Assembly: GCA_024645305.1 (NCBI GenBank)
Contig: JAHEFU010000128.1
Location: forward strand, 1 to 8,023
Length of the DNA stretch: 8,023 nt
From: Planctomycetales bacterium
GTDB taxonomy: Bacteria; 4484-113; JAFGCY01
Reading direction: 5' to 3'
Notes under the pieces: generated by a model
Told to the model about the DNA's origin: nothing
The model's input: the letters and a program-made list of their open reading frames with translations, nothing else
Database searches by the model: none
Shown: positions 1 through 6,313 of the stretch, in pieces
How positions within the stretch are numbered: the first letter of the stretch is position 1
How the letters are laid out: each line of letters starts with the position of its first letter
Program-made: the position numbers and the translations under genes

Positions 1-53
1 CCGTCCAGGCCGAGCAGCATCACGAAACCGCTCATGCTGCGCTTGTCCATGGC
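1..53 (-). pseudogene. Out-of-frame continuation of the CrtI-family gene, running off the window
   Basis: Read in the frame where 48-50 is ATG, the minus strand encodes AMDKRSMSGFVMLLGLD up to the window edge without a stop. This matches the block that follows the NGDA-type segment in CrtI-family proteins. It also lines up with the equivalent stretch of the intact paralogue in this operon (MPMTPGVLTFYWGL). It is therefore the displaced 3' part of the gene at 32-931, not an independent gene. The frame change lies between about 51 and 65. Whether the rest of the gene is intact lies outside the window. Confidence 0.75.
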
Positions 54-931
54 TGGCTGGCTGTGCCCAGCAGGACCGGGAGCATGGTGGCATCCCCGTT
101 GAAGATGACAATTCCTGCATCGAGGCTTTCCCCGGAACTGAGGCGGACACCGCTGGTCCGGCCACCGGAGTGGTTGACAGCCGCCACCTCTGCATTGCAG
201 CGCAGCGTCACACCATGCTTCTGCAGCAGTCCACACAGGGACTCGACCAGTCTGTACAGGCCTCCTTCGATGTACCAGGCAGCGTGGGCATACTCCAGGT
301 AGGGAATGGCCAGCAGGGTCGCCGGGGCACTGTAGGGTGAACTGCCTACATAGGTGGCATAGCGGCCGAAGAAACTGATCAGACGCTCATCCCTGATGAA
401 GCGGCGTACAGTGGCATCGTAGTTGCCCCAGCCGTGCAACAGCGGCATGTACTTGAGCGCGGAAGCCATCTGCGGATCGGGCGCTTCACCGGGGGCATCG
501 GCAAAGAAGGTGCGGCGGCTCAGTTCGTAGAGGCGGCCGCCCAGCGCCATCAGGCGGTGGAAACCGTCAATATCAGCGGGGAACAGGCGCTGCATCTGGG
601 CCTGCCAGTGCGGCAGTGACTGGCCGTACTCGAAGCTGCTGCCATCGGGGAAATGGTAACTGGCAACGGGGTCCAGGCGCTGCAGCCGCAGGTGCTCATG
701 GATGTCCTCGCCGGCCACGCTGAACAGCTCGGCGAAGACCTCGGGCATGGTGATGAGCGACGGCCCGGTATCAAAGCTGAAACCGTCCTGCTTCCAGGTG
801 TTCATCTTGCCGCCGGGTCGTGCACCCCGTTCGAGGACCGTGACACTGTGTCCGCGGACAGCCAGCCGCAGGGCTGTTGCCAGACCACCCAGGCCGGCCC
901 CGATCACGATCACACGCTGGCCACCGGACAT
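32..931 (-). CDS. CrtI-family FAD-dependent carotenoid desaturase/oxygenase, frameshifted 5' part
   Basis: This encodes the N-terminal 299 residues of a second CrtI-type flavoenzyme, the family that desaturates or oxidises carotenoid chains. The dinucleotide-binding motif GAGLGG is at residues 11-16, followed by the acidic LERG end of the second strand (33-36) and FDTGPSLITMPEVF (53-66), all typical of the family. ATG at 931 is preferred over an upstream in-frame ATG at 1006. It has GGAGG 7 nt upstream, shares one base with the glycosyltransferase stop (TGATG), and places the Rossmann motif at the usual position. Full-length relatives have about 490-550 residues, so TGA at 32-34 is premature. 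The conserved sequence continues in another frame at 1-53. As last gene of the operon it could act on end groups like CrtP/CrtNb, but paralogue identity cannot be settled from half a protein. The family call is firm; substrate and activity are unknown. Confidence 0.85.
   Translation of the reverse strand: MSGGQRVIVIGAGLGGLATALRLAVRGHSVTVLERGARPGGKMNTWKQDGFSFDTGPSLITMPEVFAELFSVAGEDIHEHLRLQRLDPVASYHFPDGSSFEYGQSLPHWQAQMQRLFPADIDGFHRLMALGGRLYELSRRTFFADAPGEAPDPQMASALKYMPLLHGWGNYDATVRRFIRDERLISFFGRYATYVGSSPYSAPATLLAIPYLEYAHAAWYIEGGLYRLVESLCGLLQKHGVTLRCNAEVAAVNHSGGRTSGVRLSSGESLDAGIVIFNGDATMLPVLLGTASQPWTSAA
51..62. repeat. Tandem tetranucleotide (GGCT)3 at the frameshift point
   Basis: Three perfect copies of GGCT (AGCC on the coding strand) sit exactly where the reading frame of the CrtI-family gene changes. 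Adding one unit would turn the frame into GTASQPAMDKRSMSGF and join the two halves. Slippage at this repeat is thus a sufficient explanation, although a simple 1-2 nt indel or a sequencing error would also fit. Confidence 0.7.
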
Positions 932-2082
932 CAGCCGGCCTCCGGGCGCGCTGCATTGTAGGTCCGGCCCTTCCAGCGGACTCCGCGGCCGCTGACCGTG
1001 CGCCACCAGGAATTGAGGGCGATGGCCAGCAGCAGCAGTTCGGCGCAGGGATGCAGCAGGATGCTCCAGAGCGGATGGCGGAATCGCAGGCTGAGGACGA
1101 GCCGTGTTGCCAGCACGATGCAGCTGGCAGCGAAGACGGCAGGCAGCAGCCCCGCAGGAGCGGTTCCCGCCAGGGCAAGGCCCAGCAGGATGAAGGGCAG
1201 CAGGAACAGGCCGAGATGCAGCAGCAGGAAGGCGAAGAAGCTGTAGCTGTTGCCAAATGCGCTGTAGAAGTTCTTCTCGAAGCCGAGGAAGATGGCCCGC
1301 AGTGAATCATACATGCGTACCCGGACCAGATCACCGCCGTCGATGCAGCAGCCGCGCAGGCCCTGTTCACGCCAGTGCCGGGCCAGCTTCGTGTCCTCAA
1401 AGAGCTGATCCTTCACCGCGGCATGCGCCCCTGCCAGGTAATACTCCTCACGCCGCATGAGGATGCAGGCCCCGTGTGCCAGCCCGAGCGAAGCGTCATC
1501 CTCGCGGATGTAGGCCAGCGGGGCGGGGTACATGGTGAATGTCAGGAAATTCAGGAGCGGCATCAGCAGCTGTTCCCAGAATCCGTGCATGTCCATTCCC
1601 GGCCAGCAGGACAGCAGGCTGCATCTGAAATGTGTGGCCGTTGCCAGGATACGTCCTGCGGCAGCATCCCGCAGGCGGGTGTCCGCGTCCAGATAGAGCA
1701 TCCAGGGACTCCCGGCCGCCTCCGCCAGTTGCTGGCAGGCCCAGCATTTACCGGACCAGCCGGCAGGCAGCTTCGTACCACGGATAAGGCGGATGCGGCT
1801 GTCCTGTTCTGTCAGTGCGCTGACAATCCGCGCCGTGGCATCGGTGCTGTTGTCATCAAGCACGATGATCTCACCGACCGAACGGCCCTGAGCCATGACG
1901 CTCTGCAGGCAGCTGGCGATGTTGTGTTCCTCGTTGCGGGCGGGTATGAGCACACTGATGGCTCCGGCCTGCGGCTCATTCTCAGTCCCGCGGGCCGCAG
2001 GCCAGGCCAGGGCTGTCCAGAGCGCGACACCGAGGAAAACCACGAGCAGTCCGGGCAGCAGCCAGATCAGTTCCATGCTCAC
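931..2082 (-). CDS. Family 2 membrane glycosyltransferase, CrtQ/HpnB-like
   Basis: A 383-residue GT2-type glycosyltransferase that probably transfers a sugar to a carotenoid end group at the inner membrane. An N-terminal membrane segment lies near residues 4-27. The GT-A domain follows with SVLIPARNEE (43-52), LDDNSTD (75-81), the metal-binding DAD (132-134) and an ED pair (229-230) in the acceptor region. About three hydrophobic segments lie at roughly 282-358, and the C-terminal WKGRTY (370-375) is characteristic of CrtQ-like enzymes. The start is GTG at 2082: GGAGG lies 7 nt upstream and the GTGA overlaps the hydrolase stop by 4 nt. The in-frame ATG at 2076 would leave the ribosome site too far away. 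The stop shares one base with the next gene. HpnB-like hopanoid-associated enzymes belong to the same broad family, but position between two carotenoid desaturases favours a carotenoid substrate. Sugar donor unknown. Confidence 0.88.
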   Translation of the reverse strand: MSMELIWLLPGLLVVFLGVALWTALAWPAARGTENEPQAGAISVLIPARNEEHNIASCLQSVMAQGRSVGEIIVLDDNSTDATARIVSALTEQDSRIRLIRGTKLPAGWSGKCWACQQLAEAAGSPWMLYLDADTRLRDAAAGRILATATHFRCSLLSCWPGMDMHGFWEQLLMPLLNFLTFTMYPAPLAYIREDDASLGLAHGACILMRREEYYLAGAHAAVKDQLFEDTKLARHWREQGLRGCCIDGGDLVRVRMYDSLRAIFLGFEKNFYSAFGNSYSFFAFLLLHLGLFLLPFILLGLALAGTAPAGLLPAVFAASCIVLATRLVLSLRFRHPLWSILLHPCAELLLLAIALNSWWRTVSGRGVRWKGRTYNAARPEAG

Positions 2083-2852
2083 TGATGGGCCTCCCCGACG
2101 GGCCGGCCCGTGCTGAAGAACGCCTCAACCAGCTGCCGCGGGGCCTCCCGGATGGGCAGGTGGCCGCAGTCGGCAATGTTGACAACACTTGCATCAGGCC
2201 AGATTTCCCTCCACATGAGGACGGACTTCCTCACAGCCGCGAAAGTCTTTTCTCCCGTGACGATGCTGACATCAGCCTTCAGCGGACTATAGGTGCTGAC
2301 CCCGCTGAGCTCGCCGAAGAACTGCAGGTAGCGATAGGTCACCTCATGGTCCACCACCCGGAAGCTCTCCGTCATGTCAGTGCTGCGGTCCTCACGGCCG
2401 CCGGCGAAGAGGTTCGTCATGAAGCGCCCGACTGGGTTGGCAAAGGTCGTGTTGTAGGCCTGCCGGCCGAAGTCCCGGCGCAGGAAGACCCTGAAGTAGC
2501 CTGGCAGGAAGGCAAAGGGATCAATGAACTGGAGGCGTCGTGGCGCTGGGTCCAGCCGCAGTGCCAGTTCGGCGGCGAGGATCGCCCCGCTGCAGTTGCC
2601 CAGCAGTGTGTCAATACGCTCGCCGGCGAGCTCACAGGCGGCTGCGTAGTGTTCCGCGAGCCGGTCCGCGATGCACTCAGCCGTATACTCCGCTGGGGCG
2701 GGACTGCCGCCGTAGCCCGGAGGATCTACGGCGTAGAGCGTTGCCATTTCGTCGATGTATGGCGCGAGGGGCGCAAAGGATGCGCTGTCCTCACCCCAGC
2801 CGGGGATGGCGAAGCAGTTGAGCGGACCATTGCCGTAGCGTTCAACTGACAT
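2079..2852 (-). CDS. Alpha/beta-hydrolase-fold protein with Cys at the nucleophile elbow
   Basis: A 257-residue soluble protein of the alpha/beta-hydrolase superfamily. The fold is indicated by PGWGED near residue 17 (the oxyanion loop, usually HG), DPPGYGGS (43-50), the nucleophile elbow GNCSG (85-89) and CGHLPIREAP (229-238), which carries the catalytic His231. The elbow normally reads GxSxG; here the codon at 2592-2594 is TGC, so Cys87 replaces serine. The usual acid position after strand 7 reads GEKT (Thr203) instead of GEKD. Asp111, at the end of the strand after the elbow, could serve instead. The start overlaps the upstream desaturase by 11 nt and the stop overlaps the glycosyltransferase by 4 nt, so it is firmly part of the carotenoid operon. 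A thioesterase or acyltransferase acting on a glycosylated carotenoid is a reasonable inference, since Cys favours acyl transfer in some related enzymes. No specific substrate can be named. Confidence 0.87.
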   Translation of the reverse strand: MSVERYGNGPLNCFAIPGWGEDSASFAPLAPYIDEMATLYAVDPPGYGGSPAPAEYTAECIADRLAEHYAAACELAGERIDTLLGNCSGAILAAELALRLDPAPRRLQFIDPFAFLPGYFRVFLRRDFGRQAYNTTFANPVGRFMTNLFAGGREDRSTDMTESFRVVDHEVTYRYLQFFGELSGVSTYSPLKADVSIVTGEKTFAAVRKSVLMWREIWPDASVVNIADCGHLPIREAPRQLVEAFFSTGRPVGEAHQ

Positions 2853-4329
2853 GCTGCAGCACCCTGTCGGCCGTCATCCTGCCACCGAGTGTCACAAGCG
2901 GCATGCCCGTACCCGGTGTTGTCGATGCCCCGGTGTAGAACAGTCCGGGGAGATGCCTGTTGTAGTTCTGGGCCCGCCACGGGCCGAGCTGGAAAAGCTT
3001 GTGGCTGGCCCCGAAGGCCGAGCCGTCATACAGCGCGAAGCGGTCCCGCCAGTCAGCCGGTGTGTAGCGCTGCTCGAAAACTATGTCTGAACTTTCAATG
3101 TCACAGCCCTCACGCCTGAGCCTGGAGATCACATAATCCTTCAGTCTTCCGGGCTGGGCCTGCCAGTCAATCCCGTTGAGCCGACTGAGCACGGGAGTGG
3201 GAATCAGAACGAACATCGTGGACTGGTTCGCGGGTGCCAGCCCCGGATCGGTTTCACTGGCCAGGGACACATAGAACGGGGGATTGTCACTGACGGCATT
3301 ACCCTGCATGAGCTGGTCGAAGGAAGCCCGGTAGTCGTCCGGGAAGAAGATGCTGTGGTGCCCCAGCCCGGTGATGCGACGCCGCAGACCCCAGTAGAAG
3401 GTCAGCACGCCCGGCGTCATGGGCATCCGGCCGGCACGCTGTTGGCCCTTGTGGCTGGCCTTTCCGGCCGGCAGCAGCTGGGTGTCGGTGGTCGGCACAT
3501 CGACATTGCTGACAATCGCATCGGCGGCCAGCATGCGGCCGTCGGCCAGCTCCACCGCGCGGGCTTGGCCGTTGTTCTCAATGATGCGCAGGACGGTACT
3601 GCCGGTCTGCAGCTCCACGCCATTGTCAACTGCCAGCTTGGTCATGGCCTGGACCAGTCCGTAGATGCCGCCGCGGGGCAGCCACAGGCCATAGTTCAGT
3701 TCGCCGAAGGGCAGGATCTCGAACAGTCCTGGCAGGTCGAAGGGTGAACCGCCGAGGTACATGGCATAGCTGCCCATCGCCTCCCGGATCCGCCGGCTCC
3801 TGAATGAAGTGCCCAGCTGGCTGTAGATTGAGCGTTGCAGTCCGAGACCGGCCAGCTCATTGAGCCGCAGGGCACCGAGCCACTGCAGCGGATTTTCAGC
3901 ATTGGATGTCACCAGCCGCTCGAAACTCAGCCGGTAATTGCGTCCGGCCCGCTCCAGCCAGGCTGACAAGCGTGGACCGACACCGGGGTCGAAGCGTTCC
4001 AGTTCATCACGCAGCCTGTCGAAGCGACTGCTGAGCTGCAGGCTTTCGCCATCCGTCCAGTGGAAGCGGATGCCGGGTTCGACCTCCAGCAGTTCCACGT
4101 GTTCGTGCAGGTCGGAGCCCGCACTGCGAAACAGCTCCTCGAAGACCCAGGGGTAGTTGAGCAGGGACGGTCCCGTGTCGAAGCGGAAGCCGGCCTCGTC
4201 AATGATGTTCGCCCGGCCGCCCGTTGTGTCATTTTTCTCCAGCAGCTGCACGCGGCAGCCGCGCCGGGCCAGGTGGATGGCGGATGACATGCCACCGAGG
4301 CCTGCACCGATGACGATCACATCCGTCAT
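2842..4329 (-). CDS. crtI: CrtI-family carotenoid (phytoene or dehydrosqualene) desaturase
   Basis: A complete 495-residue FAD-dependent desaturase that introduces conjugated double bonds into the colourless carotene made by the synthase encoded just upstream. The Rossmann motif GAGLGG (8-13) is followed by LEKNDTTGGR, FDTGPSLLNYP, and a C-terminal FAD-contact block GLFYTGASTTPGTG (462-475) typical of bacterial CrtI/CrtN. Length matches the family. The start at 4329 was chosen because it sits directly before the Rossmann strand (MTDVIVIG) and shares one base with the synthase stop (TGATG). A longer in-frame extension to 4485 would lie entirely inside the synthase gene and has no family counterpart. 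The number of desaturation steps and C30 versus C40 substrate cannot be read directly. The symbol crtI is used in the family sense; crtN is the alternative. Confidence 0.92.
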   Translation of the reverse strand: MTDVIVIGAGLGGMSSAIHLARRGCRVQLLEKNDTTGGRANIIDEAGFRFDTGPSLLNYPWVFEELFRSAGSDLHEHVELLEVEPGIRFHWTDGESLQLSSRFDRLRDELERFDPGVGPRLSAWLERAGRNYRLSFERLVTSNAENPLQWLGALRLNELAGLGLQRSIYSQLGTSFRSRRIREAMGSYAMYLGGSPFDLPGLFEILPFGELNYGLWLPRGGIYGLVQAMTKLAVDNGVELQTGSTVLRIIENNGQARAVELADGRMLAADAIVSNVDVPTTDTQLLPAGKASHKGQQRAGRMPMTPGVLTFYWGLRRRITGLGHHSIFFPDDYRASFDQLMQGNAVSDNPPFYVSLASETDPGLAPANQSTMFVLIPTPVLSRLNGIDWQAQPGRLKDYVISRLRREGCDIESSDIVFEQRYTPADWRDRFALYDGSAFGASHKLFQLGPWRAQNYNRHLPGLFYTGASTTPGTGMPLVTLGGRMTADRVLQHVS

Positions 4330-5258
4330 CAGATCAGCCCCGTGAGTGCCAGCGGCACCCGCCAGTACTTGCTGGCGGGCAATACGGAGAACTTGCGGCT
4401 GCCCGGAACGCTCAGCCTGCGGTCCAGCTGCTGGCCCGACTCGAGGATCATGGAGTTCAGCAGCGAGTAGACATTGATGCAGCATTCGATCGCCACTCGG
4501 CTGTCTCGGCTGAAGCTGCCGACCGCTGCCTGGGCACTGAGGTACTTCTCCCTGGCATACTCGGCCATCCTGAGGCGGGCCTCAACCAGATCATCATCAG
4601 ACAGGTCGGCTGCGGAATGCCCATCGGTCCAGCGCGACTGCGGCAGCTGGTCCAGCGGAATGTACAGGCGTCCGCGGTCGCGGTCATCCGAGACATCCCG
4701 AGCGAAATTCGTGAGCTGCAGGGCAATTCCCAGGTCCCGGGCGCAGTCAAGTGCCTGCTGGAATTTGCCGCTGCCACTGGCACCATAGACATACGTGAGG
4801 AAGTAGCCCACGACGGTTGCGCTGCCGTAGATGTAATTGTCAACAAGGTCCTGCATCGAGCGGAAGGTGCGGGGCTGCAGGTCGCTCTCCATCGCCGCGA
4901 GGAATGACCGGTAGAATTCTCGCGGAATGCCAAGTTCATTCACGAGCTGGGCGAAGGCCGCCACATATGGATTGAAGCCCAGTTCCACGGCCTGCCGCAG
5001 GCTGGCACAGTCCAGGGAGCGATCGTAGTCCCTGCGCCAGCTGGTCAGTTCGGCAACCGCATCTATGCCGCGTGAGGCAAAAGTGTCAACCAGTTCATCC
5101 GGGAAGCGCACCGCGGCATAGATGATCTCCACCTGACGACGCTTGTGCGGAGGCAGGAAGCGGGTGACCAGATAGAAGCTCGTGCTGTAGGCCCGCAGGA
5201 CTCCGCGGGCGGAACGGGCCACGGTACGCTTGGCTGCCGTGTCGCCGCGATTCATCAT
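4329..5258 (-). CDS. crtB: Phytoene/dehydrosqualene synthase (trans-isoprenyl diphosphate head-to-head synthase)
   Basis: A 309-residue class I prenyl synthase that joins two prenyl diphosphates head to head, the committed step of carotenoid synthesis. STSFYLVTRFLPP (25-37) is the substrate-binding helix. The first aspartate motif is DELVD (54-58) and the second lies in TNFARDVSDD (183-192), so both metal-binding sites are intact. ATG at 5258 is chosen because it gives the usual short N-terminus before the first helix and has a GGCGGA 7 nt upstream. ATG at 5255, ATG at 5327 (GGGG nearby) and TTG at 5384 are in-frame alternatives. The residue aligned by eye with product-size-controlling Phe26 of staphylococcal CrtM is Thr30, a smaller residue as in C40 phytoene synthases, so crtB is preferred to crtM with modest confidence. 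It is the first gene of the five-gene overlapping operon. Confidence 0.92.
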   Translation of the reverse strand: MMNRGDTAAKRTVARSARGVLRAYSTSFYLVTRFLPPHKRRQVEIIYAAVRFPDELVDTFASRGIDAVAELTSWRRDYDRSLDCASLRQAVELGFNPYVAAFAQLVNELGIPREFYRSFLAAMESDLQPRTFRSMQDLVDNYIYGSATVVGYFLTYVYGASGSGKFQQALDCARDLGIALQLTNFARDVSDDRDRGRLYIPLDQLPQSRWTDGHSAADLSDDDLVEARLRMAEYAREKYLSAQAAVGSFSRDSRVAIECCINVYSLLNSMILESGQQLDRRLSVPGSRKFSVLPASKYWRVPLALTGLI

Positions 5259-5473
5259 CACCGATTCCGCCAGCGAAGCGGACCGGCTGCGCCATTTCAC
5301 CAGTGACCAGACCTGTTCACCAACCATCCAGCTACCCCGCTTGTCCGGATGCCAGACCTCGCTCAGTCCAGAACTTGCATCCAAAGTGATTCATGCCGGT
5401 GGTGCGGCCGCCATATCCAGCAGCCGCCGGTCAGCTTGTGCAATCTGCAGTTGCTGATCGTCCGACACGTTAA

Positions 5474-5503
5474 AGCATATTGATCAAACGTTGTGGTTGT
5501 GAG
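5474..5503 (-). promoter_or_regulatory. Weak candidate promoter of the carotenoid operon
   Basis: On the minus strand CTCACA (5498-5503) and TATGCT (5474-5479) are separated by 18 nt, each matching four of six sigma-70 consensus bases. The site lies in the only AT-rich patch of the leader. Transcription would begin near 5467 and leave a leader of about 210 nt. The -35 match is poor, so an activator or an alternative sigma factor is equally possible. Confidence 0.25.
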
Positions 5504-5508
5504 GCAGG

Positions 5509-5530
5509 AGTATGGTGAAAGTATGGAGAA
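5509..5530. repeat. Two tandem 11-bp direct repeats upstream of carotenoid operon
   Basis: AGTATGGTGAA (5509-5519) is followed immediately by AGTATGGAGAA (5520-5530), differing at one base. The next 11-bp steps on either side keep only a few matching positions. The pair lies just upstream of the candidate -35 box and ends 12 nt before the CPBP stop codon. Direct repeats with this 11-bp period are the operator layout known for the B12-dependent light sensor CarH (MerR family). No regulator gene is present here to support that link. Confidence 0.45.
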
Positions 5531-5542
5531 AGTCCGATCCGC

Positions 5543-6154
5543 TCAGCCGCCGTAGGCCGCGATCAGGAGGCACATTGTTACGTTGGCGCTGGCGTGGATC
5601 ATCCAGGAGCCGAAGATTGAGCCGGAAGCGATACGCAGCCAGCCCGCGAACAGGGAGCCTGCGAAGATCAGCACAAGCAGCATCTTCATCTCCGGGGCGA
5701 TAACAAGCAGGAGCAGATGGGGCAGCAGGAAGATCAGGCCCTGCAGCAGGTTGGCCCAGGGCAGGCTCATCCGCCTGCCCAGGCTGCCGGCGATCAGGCC
5801 GCGAAACAGCAGTTCCTCGCAGAAGCCGGTCTGGACCACTCCATACAGTAACGCTCCCGTGATGGTCATGGCATTCAGACCCAGCCCGGCGAACCCGGCC
5901 ATGGCATTGCCCTCACGGGTCATGATCTCGAAGTTGATGGGAGCCAGCAGCAGCGCGAGCATAGTCAGCAGGCTGGCGAGGGCGGCATAGCCGAGGTACT
6001 TCAATTCGCCACGCAACAGGCCCGCACGGCTGGCGATCTCCCGGAAACCGCGCTTATGCCGCAGCTGGTGGAACAGGTAGTAGCCAAGGAATGGCAGTCC
6101 GGCGATAATCACCAGGTTCGCCAGGGCGGAGGTCAGTGAATTGGTGATCAGCAT
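5543..6154 (-). CDS. CPBP family intramembrane glutamic endopeptidase
   Basis: A 203-residue polytopic membrane protein of the CPBP (Abi, PF02517-type) family, related to Rce1 CAAX proteases. About five to six hydrophobic segments are visible. The conserved motifs are intact: EELLFR with the catalytic Glu pair at 113-114 and Arg118, FxxxH as F142-H146, and HxxxN as H187-N191. All are predicted to lie within the membrane. ATG at 6154 has a G-rich GGGGGGA about 5 nt upstream. The gene points the same way as the carotenoid operon but is separated from it by 284 bp. Family members process prenylated or membrane proteins, act in bacteriocin self-immunity, or modulate other proteins. Nothing here identifies a substrate, and a role in carotenoid synthesis is not shown. 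Confidence 0.9.
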   Translation of the reverse strand: MLITNSLTSALANLVIIAGLPFLGYYLFHQLRHKRGFREIASRAGLLRGELKYLGYAALASLLTMLALLLAPINFEIMTREGNAMAGFAGLGLNAMTITGALLYGVVQTGFCEELLFRGLIAGSLGRRMSLPWANLLQGLIFLLPHLLLLVIAPEMKMLLVLIFAGSLFAGWLRIASGSIFGSWMIHASANVTMCLLIAAYGG

Positions 6155-6225
6155 GTCGATCCCCCCAGTGCACGCATGATGGCGGTAGGACAGTTCCCGG
6201 CCGGATGCAGTTTCATTGCGGCCTG

Positions 6226-6254
6226 AGCATACATCATTACTTCTGCTCCGTTAA
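6226..6254 (-). promoter_or_regulatory. Candidate sigma-70-like promoter for the CPBP gene
   Basis: On the minus strand TTAACG (6249-6254) and TATGCT (6226-6231) are spaced by exactly 17 nt, each with four of six consensus matches. The expected start near 6219 gives a leader of about 65 nt before the ATG at 6154. The -10 hexamer is identical to the one proposed for the carotenoid operon. Confidence 0.4.
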
Positions 6255-6277
6255 TTGCGGCAACTGCTTGCTACACT
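6251..6277 (+). promoter_or_regulatory. Candidate promoter for the C1 peptidase lipoprotein
   Basis: TTAATT (6251-6256) and TACACT (6272-6277) are 15 nt apart. TG sits one base before the -10 box, giving an extended -10 (TGCTACACT), which can compensate for a poor -35 box. Transcription would start near 6284, about 45 nt before the ATG. Its -35 box shares TTAA with the divergent minus-strand promoter. Confidence 0.35.
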
Positions 6278-6281
6278 GTTC

Positions 6282-6313
6282 CAGGCCGGATACCGGTGAT
6301 CCGGTCTGGCCTG
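6282..6313 (+). promoter_or_regulatory. Stem-loop in the 5' UTR of the peptidase gene
   Basis: CCGGAT (6286-6291) pairs with ATCCGG (6299-6304) around a 7-nt loop. CAGG (6282-6285) pairs with CCTG (6310-6313) after a 5-nt bulge on one side. The hairpin ends 3 nt before the ribosome binding site GGGAGGA (6317-6323). No T-run follows, so it is not a typical intrinsic terminator. An mRNA-stabilising or translation-modulating role is possible. Confidence 0.35.

Larger units (their letters stand above)
5259..5542. other. Intergenic leader between CPBP protease and carotenoid operon
   Basis: This 284-bp stretch contains no convincing gene. It holds possible alternative N-termini of the synthase (in-frame starts at 5327 and 5384), an AT-rich island at 5471-5490, an 8-bp palindrome TTGATCAA (5480-5487) and an 11-bp tandem repeat (5509-5530). 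A 20-codon minus-strand reading frame (5332-5394) ends 4 nt before the ATG at 5327 but has no ribosome site. No strong hairpin plus T-run terminator follows the CPBP stop, so read-through from that gene is possible. Confidence 0.6.

Noticed and set aside
45..70. Programmed ribosomal frameshift in the downstream CrtI-family gene
   Set aside because: No slippery heptamer or downstream pairing structure is apparent, and programmed shifting is not known for this family; repeat-unit loss explains the change more simply.
1375..2085. A 236-codon plus-strand reading frame opposite the glycosyltransferase
   Set aside because: It is a shadow of the GT2 gene; the composition is Gln/Arg/Pro-rich without domains, and it lacks a supporting ribosome site or neighbour context.
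2085..2849. A 254-codon plus-strand reading frame opposite the hydrolase gene
   Set aside because: It lies exactly antisense to a gene with clear family motifs; long antisense frames are common in GC-rich coding DNA, and its translation shows no recognisable fold.
931..5258. Hopanoid/squalene (hpnCDE-hpnB) cluster
   Set aside because: Only one synthase is present, and both flavoenzymes carry CrtI-type FAD motifs, the complete copy with the GASTTPGTG block; the layout fits carotenoid synthesis better. The HpnB resemblance of the glycosyltransferase is at family level only.
5332..5394. A 20-codon leader peptide upstream of the synthase
   Set aside because: It has no ribosome binding site and no attenuator-like codon run or hairpins; kept only as a remark in the leader entry.
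5396..5430. Possible terminator hairpin after the CPBP gene (ccggtgg with ccgccgg)
   Set aside because: The stem is short with a mismatch on the transcribed strand, a 21-nt loop and no T-run; not convincing as a terminator.
5543..6154. CPBP protein as bacteriocin immunity or export component
   Set aside because: No double-glycine precursor peptide, ABC transporter or other bacteriocin gene is visible nearby, so only the generic protease family call is justified.
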